11,974 bases of DNA from an uncultured Burkholderiales bacterium (GTDB taxonomy: Bacteria > Pseudomonadota > Gammaproteobacteria > Burkholderiales > Burkholderiaceae_F). The translations under genes and the position numbers were made by a program. The notes under the pieces were generated by a model. It worked only from the letters and a program-made list of their open reading frames with translations, did no database searches and was not told the origin of the DNA. The stretch covers positions 1 through 11,974 of the forward strand of contig CAIQGU010000431.1 in assembly GCA_903871435.1 (NCBI GenBank), written 5' to 3'. Each line of letters starts with the position of its first letter. Positions within the stretch are counted from its first letter, which is position 1. Positions 1-7,215 of this stretch are shown piece by piece.

Positions 1-1210
1 AGCCAGGTATCAAGCCCGGTATGACCCCCGGTATGACGCCGGGCACGGTGCCGGGTATGGTGCCTGCCGGCGCGCGAGGCTGCGCCCCCAGCGCCAGGGT
101 TGTCGCGAAATCCGGTGATGTGCTGCTGCCCTGCGCCGCGAGAGCCGCGGATGACAACGGTGTTGCGGATTGTGTTGCCGTCATTGCGGCAGCCGTCGCG
201 GCACTGGCGTTTGGCCGCGCCGCCGGTCCCGCCACACGATCGACGGCAGCGTCCGAGGGAGGGTTCGCCGCAACACGGGCAGCAACACTTTCGGTTACCC
301 CGCCGCGCGCCTCCGTATCCAGCGACTTTGCGGCATCGGCGCGTGATGTCATCGCGTTCACGGCCGTTTCCATGGCTGCGGCACGCTGGTATGCACTGGC
401 ACTGCCGGATTTCTCGGCGACCGCGGCGGCGCCGTCACGGCGCGCCACTCCGGCATTTTGGGCAGTCACTTGCGGGCTCGACAATGCGGCGGCGCCAGCA
501 ATCCCGGCAACGACCGCTGCGGCGAGGTTGGCCGACGGGTCGTCGGCCCCGGCTCCCGCTGCAATGGATACCGGCTTGTTGGAGCCCGGCAAGGGCTTGG
601 CCCCGGTGGGAGTGGCGTTCGTGCCGGTACCGGCAAGCGTTGTGGTGGCTATTGCGGCGTCCCGTGGTGCTGCGACAGTCTTCGCCGCGGCCTTGCTGGA
701 AGCGCCTGCCGCAGGCGTCGTTGATCGAACAGCAGCGGCTATCCCGGCAGCCGGCTGGGTCTTCGCGGCGACCTTTGCGGTTTCCGCCGGTCCCACCGTA
801 TTGCCGGCGGCATGCGCCGCATTCACCGCGGGCGTATTGGCCCGGCTGTTCGGACGTTCGGGCGCCGCAAGCTGCGGCGCTGCAGCGGCGGATTTTGCCG
901 CTGCCGCTGGTTGGTCCGCCCGGCTGTTCGCGTTGCTGCTCGCGTTGCTGTTCGCGCTGCCATTCGCGCTGCCATTCGTGTTGCCGTCCGCCTGGCTGAC
1001 GGCATGGTTCATGGCTGCAGCGAAGCTGCCCGGTTTGGCTGCCACGTCAGCGTTGTTGCCATTGGTGGACGCAGCCGCAGCGGGTGCGTCCTGCAATCCA
1101 CTGCTGCGGGCTGCGTTGGCGCCCGTGCCGCCGGACGTAACGGGTGCTGCAGCATCCTGGGCGCGCGGCCGGCCCTGTGCCCCGGGTCGCGGCTCGATCC
1201 TGATGATCAT
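1..1210 (-). CDS. fliK: Flagellar hook-length control protein FliK, N-terminal part (cut by window edge)
   Basis: An ATG at 1210-1208 opens a frame that stays open for about 403 codons to the left window edge, so the C-terminal part is missing. FliK is the exported molecular ruler that stops hook growth and switches the export gate to filament substrates. The visible part is very rich in Ala, with much Ser, Pro, Thr, Asn and Gly, and has no folded-looking segment, as expected for the poorly conserved FliK N-terminal region. The recognisable C-terminal switch domain lies outside the window, so the name rests mainly on position after fliJ. The start overlaps the fliJ stop by four bases (ATGA), and GGGAGGG just upstream is a good ribosome-binding site. 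Two arrays of 12-base repeats lie inside the gene. A long plus-strand ORF over the same bases is a GC-rich shadow. Confidence 0.82.
   Translation of the reverse strand, partial: MIIRIEPRPGAQGRPRAQDAAAPVTSGGTGANAARSSGLQDAPAAAASTNGNNADVAAKPGSFAAAMNHAVSQADGNTNGSANGSANSNASSNANSRADQPAAAAKSAAAAPQLAAPERPNSRANTPAVNAAHAAGNTVGPAETAKVAAKTQPAAGIAAAVRSTTPAAGASSKAAAKTVAAPRDAAIATTTLAGTGTNATPTGAKPLPGSNKPVSIAAGAGADDPSANLAAAVVAGIAGAAALSSPQVTAQNAGVARRDGAAAVAEKSGSASAYQRAAAMETAVNAMTSRADAAKSLDTEARGGVTESVAARVAANPPSDAAVDRVAGPAARPNASAATAAAMTATQSATPLSSAALAAQGSSTSPDFATTLALGAQPRAPAGTIPGTVPGVIPGVIPGLIPG
3..62 (-). repeat. 12-base tandem repeat in fliK encoding G-x-I/V-P units
   Basis: Five degenerate 12-base units lie in register at 3-14, 15-26, 27-38, 39-50 and 51-62, for example cccggtatgacc and cccggtatgacg on the plus strand. 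On the minus strand in the fliK frame they encode successive tetrapeptides of the form Gly-(Thr/Val/Leu)-(Ile/Val)-Pro. The unit length is a multiple of three, so gain or loss of a unit keeps the frame. The array may continue past the left edge. Confidence 0.75.
917..976 (-). repeat. 12-base tandem repeat in fliK encoding N-x-x-A units
   Basis: Five 12-base units lie in register at 965-976, 953-964, 941-952, 929-940 and 917-928. The first two are identical (aatggcagcgcg on the minus strand). The others are aacagcaacgcg, agcagcaacgcg and aacagccgggcg. In frame they encode NGSA, NGSA, NSNA, SSNA and NSRA, a flexible low-complexity segment of FliK. Confidence 0.8.
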
Positions 1211-1680
1211 GTTTCCCTCCCTGGGATGGTCTCGAGCTGATGGCTCGCGGACTGGTCGGCGGCGCGCTGTGCGAATTCGTCGGTATTTTTCTGGTCGCGG
1301 CGCGCCGCGACCTGCTGTTCCTGGCGGATGCGCCGCTGGTCAAGCGCCTCCAGGCTCTTTTGCCGTTGCAGGCACACCGCTACCTGCGCCGCCGCCGCGG
1401 CGGCGGCATTGGCGCGCGCCTCGACTTCCGCAGCCTGGGTATCGATCGCCACCTGCAAACGCGCCATGAAGGCCACCTGATTGCGGTCGGCGCTGGGGTC
1501 GCGGCTGTCGCCGGGCTTTGCCCGTGCCCGCTCGTCGTATTCGCCTGCGTACTGACGCAGCATCGTCAGGTGGACGCGCGCCTGATCCTCGGCGCGGCGT
1601 GCGTTGCCGTGCCGGGCCTGCGCGAGTTCCGATGCGGCCCGGGCGCGGTCGATCAGCAGCCGCAAAGTGGCCGGACTCAT
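1207..1680 (-). CDS. fliJ: Flagellar export chaperone/ATPase stalk protein FliJ
   Basis: This 157-residue protein is highly charged and predicted almost wholly helical, matching the FliJ antiparallel coiled coil. FliJ sits in the centre of the FliI hexamer, couples the ATPase to the export gate protein FlhA and recycles export chaperones. The N-terminal stretch with LLIDRARAASELAQARH and the later LRQYAGEYDERA resemble the first FliJ helix and its conserved L-x-x-Y-x-x-E-Y segment. An Ala-rich run lies near residues 90-100. The ATG at 1680 has GAGGGGG a suitable distance upstream. The gene follows fliI after 67 bases and its TGA overlaps the fliK ATG. FliJ sequences diverge strongly, so position in the operon adds much of the support. 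Confidence 0.87.
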   Translation of the reverse strand: MSPATLRLLIDRARAASELAQARHGNARRAEDQARVHLTMLRQYAGEYDERARAKPGDSRDPSADRNQVAFMARLQVAIDTQAAEVEARANAAAAAAAQVAVCLQRQKSLEALDQRRIRQEQQVAARRDQKNTDEFAQRAADQSASHQLETIPGRET

Positions 1681-1747
1681 GCGCCCCCTCGTCGCAGGAG
1701 CGTGCTATCGACCGCGGCAAACCGCCGCAGGCGGGTCCTGGCGTACA

Positions 1748-3190
1748 TCATGCGGGGGGCAGTGCGATCGACCGCACGAGCGTGTCCAGATCCTGCTGGG
1801 TCTGGGCGAGGGTGGCGCATTCCGTCATTCCCTGCTGCAGGAAGCGCTCCATGCGCGGATGCGCACCGATGGCAGCATCGAGCGCCGGATCCGCGCCGGG
1901 CACATAGGCGCCAACGGCCAGCAGGTCGCGATTGCGCTGATAGCGCGAATACAGTGCCTTGAAGCGCCGCGCCGACTCCATTTGCTGGGATCCGGCCACC
2001 GCCGGCATGACGCGGGAAATGGACGCTTCCACATCGATCGCCGGGAAGTGCCCTGACTCTGCGAGCGACCGCGACAGCACCACGTGGCCGTCGAGGATAG
2101 CGCGCGCTGCGTCGCCGATGGGGTCCTGCGGATCGTCACCTTCGGTGAGTACGGTGTAGAAACCGGTGATGGAGCCTCCGCCTGCCGCTGCGTTGCCCGC
2201 CCGTTCCACGAGTTGCGGCAGCTTGGCGAAGACCGAGGGTGGATATCCCTTGGTGGCGGGCGGTTCGCCGATCGCCAGCGCGATCTCCCGTGCGGCCATG
2301 GCATAACGCGTCAGCGAGTCCATCAGCAACAGCACATCGAGACCCTGGTCGCGAAAGTGCTCGGCGATGGCGGTGGCATAGGTTGCGCCCTGCATCCGCA
2401 CCAGCGGTGTCGTGTCCGCCGGCGCGGCCACCACGACGGCCCTTTGCAGGCCCTCCGCGCCGAGTATGTCCTCTATGAATTCTTTGACTTCGCGGCCGCG
2501 CTCGCCGATCAATCCGACGACGATGACGTCGGCCGCCGTGTAGCGAGCCATCATGCCCATGAGCACGCTCTTGCCCACGCCGGACCCGGCGAACAGCCCG
2601 ATACGCTGGCCGCGGCCCACGGTGAGCAGCCCGTTGATGGCACGCACCCCGACATCGAGCGGGCTGCGCACCGGCGCGCGATCCATCGAATTGATGGGCC
2701 GGCGCACCAGCGGGCGCATTTCACAGGCGCCACCGTCAACTGCCACGATGGGCCCGCCGCGATCAAGCGGCACGCCGCTGGGATCGACGACGCGGCCCAA
2801 TAGCGCCTGCCCCATGGGTACCTGCCGCGTCCGGTCCTCCGCGCGGCGCAGCGGGTGGTTGCGCTTGCCAAGCCGCGGACGCACGGCTGCCGGATCGATA
2901 GGCACGGCGGCCGCTCCAGGCCGTATGCCCTGGGGTTCGCTGACCGGCATGAGGAACAGCCGTTCGCCGGCAAAGCCCACGACCTCGGCATCCATCTGCG
3001 CCGTATCGGCCTGCACGATGGCCACGCGGGCGCCCACCGGCAGCTTGAGTCCGACGACTTCCATGACCAGACCTGCGGAACGCGTCAGGCGTCCGCGGAT
3101 TTCACTGGGGTCGGCAAAGCCGACGATAGACCGGCATTCCTGGAGGAAACCGGAAAAAGCGGCGCCACCACCGGCGCCGGGATCGGCCAT
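1748..3190 (-). CDS. fliI: Flagellum-specific ATP synthase FliI (export ATPase)
   Basis: FliI is the cytoplasmic hexameric ATPase that drives export of flagellar substrates with FliH and FliJ. From the ATG at 3190 it has 480 residues. The Walker A segment [11 protein letters not shown] lies near residues 198-208, followed by [17 protein letters not shown] carrying the catalytic Glu. The Walker B strand [14 protein letters not shown] lies near 286-299, then [15 protein letters not shown] and the C-terminal [19 protein letters not shown]. All are near-identical to enterobacterial FliI. Between the N-terminal barrel and the ATPase domain (about residues 100-125) it has a basic stretch of some 15-20 residues not present in the E. 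coli protein as I recall it. The start is ambiguous: GTG at 3193 overlaps the fliH stop as GTGA, while ATG at 3190 shares one base with it (TGATG). I prefer ATG. Confidence 0.97.
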   Translation of the reverse strand: MADPGAGGGAAFSGFLQECRSIVGFADPSEIRGRLTRSAGLVMEVVGLKLPVGARVAIVQADTAQMDAEVVGFAGERLFLMPVSEPQGIRPGAAAVPIDPAAVRPRLGKRNHPLRRAEDRTRQVPMGQALLGRVVDPSGVPLDRGGPIVAVDGGACEMRPLVRRPINSMDRAPVRSPLDVGVRAINGLLTVGRGQRIGLFAGSGVGKSVLMGMMARYTAADVIVVGLIGERGREVKEFIEDILGAEGLQRAVVVAAPADTTPLVRMQGATYATAIAEHFRDQGLDVLLLMDSLTRYAMAAREIALAIGEPPATKGYPPSVFAKLPQLVERAGNAAAGGGSITGFYTVLTEGDDPQDPIGDAARAILDGHVVLSRSLAESGHFPAIDVEASISRVMPAVAGSQQMESARRFKALYSRYQRNRDLLAVGAYVPGADPALDAAIGAHPRMERFLQQGMTECATLAQTQQDLDTLVRSIALPPA

Positions 3191-3870
3191 CACGATGCGC
3201 TATCCGGCGCTGCCGCAGCTGCGGCAACGGTGATTTCCGGTGCTGGCGTATTGCACCCGAGCGACTGTATGACCCGCTGCCAGCGGGTCGCGAGAGTGGC
3301 GTCGATTTCACCGTGCGCCGATTCCACGCGGCAACCGCCGGGCACGATGGACGGATCCTCGACACAGCGGCAACCATGCAGACGGCCGTCCGCCTGCAAG
3401 GCCTCGCGCACCAGCGCGAAATCAGCCGGGGCCAGGCGCACGGTGGGGTGGGCGTGGCTCTCGATGATCACGGCCAAGGCCTCGCGCACGACGGGCAGTA
3501 TGACGTCGCGCTGGGTCTGCACTTCGCGGCGCAGTACCTGGGCTGCCACATCGAGCGCCAGGTCGAGCAAGGCGTCCGCCGTCTGGCCCGAAAGTTCGTC
3601 GAAGCCGCTGCGCAGTTGCGCCAGCAGGCTCTGCACGCGCTGCGCTTCGACGGCGCGGGCCTGCTGGGCGGTGCGCATGGCCTCGGCATATCCCTGCGCC
3701 TGGCCGGCTTCGTATCCGCTCTGCTCACGGTTGCCGTCGGTACCGCGCGCCGAGAGCGCAGTCGCGCCCGGTGCACGCGTGCCGCCGGGCAGCGGCCGCA
3801 ACTCCCACTGGGAGGCGCCTGCCAGCTTGTCCTTGGATATCGTTCTGGAGAACCGTTCGGGTGCGCCCAT
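3190..3870 (-). CDS. fliH: Flagellar assembly protein FliH (FliI regulator)
   Basis: FliH forms a dimer that binds the FliI N-terminus, restrains its ATPase and anchors it to the C-ring through FliN. The protein has 226 residues. One N-terminal Trp (ASQWELRPL) probably serves in the FliN/FlhA contact that Trp residues provide in Salmonella FliH. Around residues 52-60 a short G-x-x-x-G-type segment ([10 protein letters not shown]) leads into a long helix. The C-terminal half with [11 protein letters not shown], the region around [10 protein letters not shown] and the VPGGCRVES segment match the FliH/YscL-like domain. The ATG at 3870 has AGGA six bases upstream. The gene follows fliG after 44 bases and its TGA abuts the fliI start. 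The last 15 residues are an Ala-rich tail. Confidence 0.93.
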   Translation of the reverse strand: MGAPERFSRTISKDKLAGASQWELRPLPGGTRAPGATALSARGTDGNREQSGYEAGQAQGYAEAMRTAQQARAVEAQRVQSLLAQLRSGFDELSGQTADALLDLALDVAAQVLRREVQTQRDVILPVVREALAVIIESHAHPTVRLAPADFALVREALQADGRLHGCRCVEDPSIVPGGCRVESAHGEIDATLATRWQRVIQSLGCNTPAPEITVAAAAAAPDSAS

Positions 3871-3914
3871 CGTGTTTCCTGTTGCCCTGCATTGCCGCGG
3901 CGCCGCTGCACCGC

Positions 3915-4919
3915 TCAGACTAATTCGTCGTCGCCGCCGCTGCTGCCGATCTGGATCTGGCCTTCGTCGGCGAGGCGGCGCACGATCTTGAGGATCTCGC
4001 GCTGTTCCGCCTCGACCTCGGAGAGGCGTACCGGACCCTTGGACTCCAGATCCTCGCGCATGGTCTCGGCGGCCCGCGTCGACATGTTCTTGAATATGCG
4101 CTCGCGCAGCGCCTGATCGGCGCCCTTGAGGGCCACGATCAGCGATTCGGACTGCACCTCGCGCAGCATCGTCTGTATGCCCTTGTCGTCGAGGTCATTG
4201 ACGTTATCGAAGGTGAACATCTGGTCCAGCACGCGCTGGGCCAGGTCGCTGTCGTGTTCGCGGATGGCCTCGATCGCCACCGTCTCGACCGAACTGCCCA
4301 GGAAGTTGAGAATTTCCGCGGCCGTCTTTGCGCCACCCAGCGACGCCTTCTTGACCTTGTCGCCGCCGGCCAGCACCCGCGACAGCACCTGGTTGAGTTC
4401 GTCGAGCGCCTGCGGCTGTATGCCGTCCAGCGTGGCGATCCGCAGCAGGATGTCGTTGCGCGAGCGTTCCGTGAGTTGCTTGAGAACCTCAGAAGCCTGA
4501 TCGCGCTCCAGGTGCACGAGGATGGAAGCGACGATCTGCGGGTGCTCGTTGCGCAGCAGTTCGGCGACCGATCCGGGATCCATCCATTTCATTGCCTCGA
4601 TGCCCGAGACGTCGTTGCCCTGGAGGATGCGATCTATCAGCAGATTGGCCTTGTCCTCCCCCAGCGCCTTGCGCAATACCTGGCTTACATACTCGTCAGT
4701 GTCCTTTACGAGCGAGATGTTGTCCTCGCGCGCGTCGTGGAAGCTCTTGATGATGCCTTCTATGCGCTCGCGCGAGACCGTGTTCAGCTTGGCCATGCAC
4801 TCGCCGACCTTCTGCACTTCCTTGGGCGTGAGGTACTTGAAAACCTCGGATGCGCCGTCCTCCCCAACCGTCATCAGGAGGATTGCAGCGCGCTCGATGC
4901 CGGAATCTTCGGTAGCCAT
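3915..4919 (-). CDS. fliG: Flagellar motor switch protein FliG
   Basis: FliG is the rotor component that binds the MS ring (FliF), meets FliM and receives torque from MotA. From ATG 4919 it has 334 residues. The EHPQ motif falls at 125-128, and DQMFTFDNV lies near 232-240. The torque helix keeps the charged residues K265, R282, E289, D290 and R298, corresponding to K264, R281, D288, D289 and R297 in E. coli, so one Asp is replaced by Glu. A TTG at 4931 would add four residues (MSTT) and overlap the fliF stop as TTGA. ATG 4919 starts eight bases after that stop and keeps EHPQ numbering close to the E. coli protein. Neither start has a well-placed ribosome-binding site, so translation is probably coupled to fliF. 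Confidence 0.97.
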   Translation of the reverse strand: MATEDSGIERAAILLMTVGEDGASEVFKYLTPKEVQKVGECMAKLNTVSRERIEGIIKSFHDAREDNISLVKDTDEYVSQVLRKALGEDKANLLIDRILQGNDVSGIEAMKWMDPGSVAELLRNEHPQIVASILVHLERDQASEVLKQLTERSRNDILLRIATLDGIQPQALDELNQVLSRVLAGGDKVKKASLGGAKTAAEILNFLGSSVETVAIEAIREHDSDLAQRVLDQMFTFDNVNDLDDKGIQTMLREVQSESLIVALKGADQALRERIFKNMSTRAAETMREDLESKGPVRLSEVEAEQREILKIVRRLADEGQIQIGSSGGDDELV

Positions 4920-4927
4920 CGTGGTGC

Positions 4928-6538
4928 TCAACCCTTGGCGTCGCCGACCCAGGCCTTGACCACGTTGGCGACAGCGGCCGGATCGGATTTGGCGATCTGG
5001 CGCATGCCCTCCATGGAGAGCTGTGCGCTATTGGCCGGGGGCTGCGGCAGCGCAGCCGGCGCGGCCTCGGCCGGTGCTTCGAGGATAGTGGGCGCCGTGC
5101 CGATCGACTTGAGCGCCGGGCGCAGCACGCCGAACACGACGATGGCCGTCAGCAAGAGGAACAGTACAGCCTTGCCGCCCTCCTTGGCCATGCCCATCAC
5201 CTCGGGCCGCTGCATGAAGGGCACCGGTTCCAGGGTCGCCTGTTCCGGCTGCGTGAAGGCCGCATTGACCACATTGAGCGAGTCCCCGCGCTGCTCGTTG
5301 TAGCCCATGGCCTGCCGCACCAGCGCCTGCAGGTTCTCGACTTCCTTGGCATCCCACGGCGTTCCGGCGCCCTGGCCACCTTCCGCGGGCTTGTTGTTCA
5401 CGACCACGGCGGCCGTCAGGCGCCGGATCTGGCCGCTGGCGGTGCGCGTGCGCTTGATGTTCTTGTCGATTTCGTAATTGGTAACGCTTTCCTTGTGCGA
5501 ATTGGCCCCGGCGGCAGTGGCGGCAGCGCCCGGATTGAGCGGCGGCGGCTGGCCGGTGATGGGTGCGGTTACGGGCGCCGGCGGCTGATTGGAGAGGGCT
5601 CCGGGAACCCCTTGCGGGCCTGCGGCTCCGGGCTGCGAGCTCTCCGTGCTCGACTGGGAGCGGATGGCCGCCTTGTCCTGACCCTGGTTGGGCTTGTAGG
5701 TTTCGTCCTCGGATTCGATGTTCGAGAAATCGACATCGGCTGTCACCTGCGCCCGCACGTTGCCGCGGCCGACGATGGGCTCGAGGATGTCCTCGATACG
5801 CTTGATCGTCGACGATTCGATCTGCGACAGATAATCGAGCTGCGAGGAATTGAGGCCGGCAACGCTATCGGACTGGCTCGCCAGCAGGGAGCCGTGCTGG
5901 TCGACCACCGATACGTTCTTGACGTTGAGCTCCGGCACCGAAGAGGCAACCAGGTGGACGATGCCGGCGACCTGCGCGCGATCCAGTGTCTGGCCCGGAT
6001 GCAGTTGCAGCAGCACGGACGCCGTCGGCGGCTCCTTGTCGCGCAGGAAACCCGAGGCCTTGGGCAGCGCCAGATGGACGCGGGCCGCAGCCACCGGGGC
6101 CAGTGTCTGAATCGAACGCGCCAGTTCGCCCTCGAGTCCGCGCTGGTAGTTGAGCTGTTCCTGGAACTGCGTCAAGCCGAATTTCTGCGACTCGAGAATC
6201 TCGAATCCGACGATGGAGCCCTTGGGCAGGCCCTGTGAGGCCAGTTTCAGGCGCGCCTCATGGACTTTCTCGGCCGGAACCAGGATGGTGCCACCGTCCG
6301 CGTTCTTGTACGGTATGTTCATCTGCGTCAGTTGCGCCAGTATCGCGCCGCCGTCGCGGTCGGACACGTTGGTGAACAAGATGCCGTAGTTTGGTGTCGT
6401 GCTCCACAGCCACGCTGCCGCCACGACGGCAATCATTGCGGCGGCGCCGAGCATGAAAAGTGCGCGGGTACGGGGCGACAGGCGTGAGAAAACGCCCACG
6501 TTGGGAAAGGACAGTGCTGCGGTCGTCGGAGTGTCCAT
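4928..6538 (-). CDS. fliF: Flagellar MS-ring protein FliF
   Basis: FliF builds the inner-membrane MS ring, the base of the rotor and the housing of the export gate. From ATG 6538 it has 536 residues. A first membrane helix spans about 26-46 and a second about 455-472. Between them lie ring-building domains with typical segments such as YGILFTNVSDRDGG, ARVHLALPKASGFLRD and DQHGSLLASQSD. A Pro/Gly/Ala-rich linker follows (about 270-325), then a segment resuming with NYEIDKNIKRTRTASGQIRR. The C-terminal cytoplasmic tail ends in PAAVANVVKAWVGDAKG, the FliG-binding part. A GTG at 6565 would give 545 residues. I prefer the ATG because the extra nine residues are polar and not recognisably conserved, but neither has a strong ribosome-binding site. 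It is the first gene of fliFGHIJK. Confidence 0.96.
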   Translation of the reverse strand: MDTPTTAALSFPNVGVFSRLSPRTRALFMLGAAAMIAVVAAAWLWSTTPNYGILFTNVSDRDGGAILAQLTQMNIPYKNADGGTILVPAEKVHEARLKLASQGLPKGSIVGFEILESQKFGLTQFQEQLNYQRGLEGELARSIQTLAPVAAARVHLALPKASGFLRDKEPPTASVLLQLHPGQTLDRAQVAGIVHLVASSVPELNVKNVSVVDQHGSLLASQSDSVAGLNSSQLDYLSQIESSTIKRIEDILEPIVGRGNVRAQVTADVDFSNIESEDETYKPNQGQDKAAIRSQSSTESSQPGAAGPQGVPGALSNQPPAPVTAPITGQPPPLNPGAAATAAGANSHKESVTNYEIDKNIKRTRTASGQIRRLTAAVVVNNKPAEGGQGAGTPWDAKEVENLQALVRQAMGYNEQRGDSLNVVNAAFTQPEQATLEPVPFMQRPEVMGMAKEGGKAVLFLLLTAIVVFGVLRPALKSIGTAPTILEAPAEAAPAALPQPPANSAQLSMEGMRQIAKSDPAAVANVVKAWVGDAKG

Positions 6539-6595
6539 CTGCTTTGTTTTGTCGTCCGGGATCACCGGTTTGCGTCAGGTTGCGGCATCCCCATT

Positions 6596-6619
6596 ATTCG
6601 GGGACTTGAGGCCCCGAAT
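6596..6619. repeat. Perfect 8-base inverted repeat upstream of fliF
   Basis: ATTCGGGG (6596-6603) and CCCCGAAT (6612-6619) form a perfect dyad around an 8-base centre. It overlaps the candidate fliF -10 element at 6593-6598, so it could be an operator or an early-transcript hairpin. No T tract follows in either direction, so it does not look like an intrinsic terminator. Confidence 0.55.
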
Positions 6620-6661
6620 GCAGCAATAAGGCCACGAAAGGCCGACCGTTTCCACGGGATA

Positions 6662-6680
6662 GGGCGCATTCGATGCGCCC
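6662..6680. repeat. Perfect 8-base inverted repeat with 3-base loop
   Basis: GGGCGCAT (6662-6669) and ATGCGCCC (6673-6680) flank TCG. The hairpin would be very stable in RNA of either strand, but no T run follows it. It may insulate the divergent promoters or be a protein site. Confidence 0.5.
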
Positions 6681-6718
6681 GCCCTGCCAAACCGCGCCGC
6701 ACGGCGAGGTGGCCGGTG

Positions 6719-6788
6719 AATTGCGCCGCCTAACGCTGCCATTACGGCGGATCGGCGATCGCGGCCAACGCTTACATTCGGCGCAATT
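6719..6788. repeat. Perfect 10-base inverted repeat, arms 50 bases apart
   Basis: AATTGCGCCG (6719-6728) recurs as its exact reverse complement CGGCGCAATT (6779-6788). The arms enclose the two direct-repeat copies at 6732-6749 and 6767-6783, and the second copy overlaps the right arm. The arrangement looks like a composite binding region rather than a hairpin. Confidence 0.55.
6732..6783. promoter_or_regulatory. Direct repeat, candidate FlhDC-type activator site
   Basis: AACGCTGCCATTACGGCG (6732-6749) and AACGCTTACATTCGGCG (6767-6783) share AACGCT, CATT and CGGCG in order. The copies start 35 bases apart. The first copy partly matches the published enterobacterial FlhDC half-site (AAYGS, two or three bases, AAATARCG), but enterobacterial half-sites are inverted and these are direct. 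The repeat is seen directly; its role as an FlhDC site is an inference from position and partial similarity. Confidence 0.35.
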
Positions 6789-6857
6789 GCAGTGTGGCGG
6801 TCTGCTGTCACGAGGGGCCGCGCAGCGCCTGCATGCAACTTTTCGCGGGGGCGAAAA

Positions 6858-7181
6858 ATGGATCTAGCCAGCATCAATTCGCAGATCGCCGGGGCGGTCG
6901 CCAATGCCAAGGGAGTTTTGGGCGCAACAACCCCATCTTCGGCAACCAGCGCCAGCGGCGTCGACTTTGCGTCGACGCTGGATTCAGCGCTCAAATCCGT
7001 GAGTCAGACACAGGCCCAGGCAGAAGAACTGCAGCGCCAGTTCCAGCTGGAGAACCCCAATGTAAGCCTGGAGCAAACCATGGTGGCGATGAACACGTCT
7101 GCCCTGAGTTTCTCGGCGGCAGTACAGGTGCGCAACCGCCTGGTCCAGGCCTACGACCAGGTCATGAACATGCAGGTCTGA
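6858..7181 (+). CDS. fliE: Flagellar hook-basal body complex protein FliE
   Basis: FliE is a small exported protein linking the MS ring and export gate to the proximal rod, among the first substrates exported. It has 107 residues. The N-terminal third is variable and Ala/Ser-rich, followed by FASTLDSALKSVSQTQAQAEEL. The conserved C-terminal part has NVSLEQTMVAMNTSALSF and VRNRLVQAYDQVMNMQV, the family signature. The ATG at 6858 follows GGGGGCGAAAA, which gives an acceptable ribosome-binding site, and gives a normal family length. A start further upstream at 6792 would add residues of no family resemblance. It is the only clear plus-strand gene, divergent from fliF and convergent with cheZ, leaving 32 bases between the two stops. 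Confidence 0.95.
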   Translation: MDLASINSQIAGAVANAKGVLGATTPSSATSASGVDFASTLDSALKSVSQTQAQAEELQRQFQLENPNVSLEQTMVAMNTSALSFSAAVQVRNRLVQAYDQVMNMQV

Positions 7182-7200
7182 TCAAGAAAATCGCGACCTG

Positions 7201-7215
7201 AGGCCAGAGTGGCCT
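7201..7215. terminator. Short hairpin in the fliE/cheZ convergent gap
   Basis: AGGCCA (7201-7206) and TGGCCT (7210-7215) pair perfectly around GAG and overlap the cheZ TAG stop. It sits where both convergent transcripts should end. There is no proper T tract on either side (on the minus strand a loose TTTTC follows about a dozen bases later), so a weak bidirectional terminator is only a possibility. Confidence 0.35.

Larger units (their letters stand above)
6539..6857. promoter_or_regulatory. Divergent regulatory region between fliF and fliE
   Basis: This 319-base stretch separates the divergent fliE and fliF genes and must hold both promoters. In this class of bacteria these are normally FlhDC-dependent class II promoters. 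On the minus strand AATAAT (6598-6593) matches the -10 consensus at five of six positions and lies about 55 bases before the fliF ATG, with no good -35 box, as is usual for activator-dependent promoters. For fliE no convincing promoter is visible. The region contains four symmetric or direct repeats, listed separately. No convincing ORF was found: those on both strands lack ribosome-binding sites and recognisable sequence. Confidence 0.5.

Noticed and set aside
21..1469. Long plus-strand ORF of 482 codons across fliK and fliJ
   Set aside because: It lies antisense to fliK and fliJ, is Ala/Arg/Pro-rich as expected of GC-rich shadow frames, and has no recognisable domain. The minus-strand frames fit the operon and have proper starts.
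1722..1734. Hairpin CCGCC/GGCGG in the fliI-fliJ gap
   Set aside because: It has only five pairs and no T tract, and fliJ clearly continues the operon; such short GC stems are expected by chance.
2084..2803. Plus-strand ORF of 239 codons opposite fliI
   Set aside because: FliI is unmistakable on the minus strand; the His/Arg/Ala-rich antisense product matches no family.
4254..5303. Plus-strand ORF of 349 codons opposite fliG and fliF
   Set aside because: It is antisense to two highly conserved genes, crosses their junction and has no domain.
6673..6867. Small plus-strand ORF of 64 codons upstream of fliE
   Set aside because: It starts in the 6662-6680 dyad, has no ribosome-binding site, and overlaps the fliE start out of frame.
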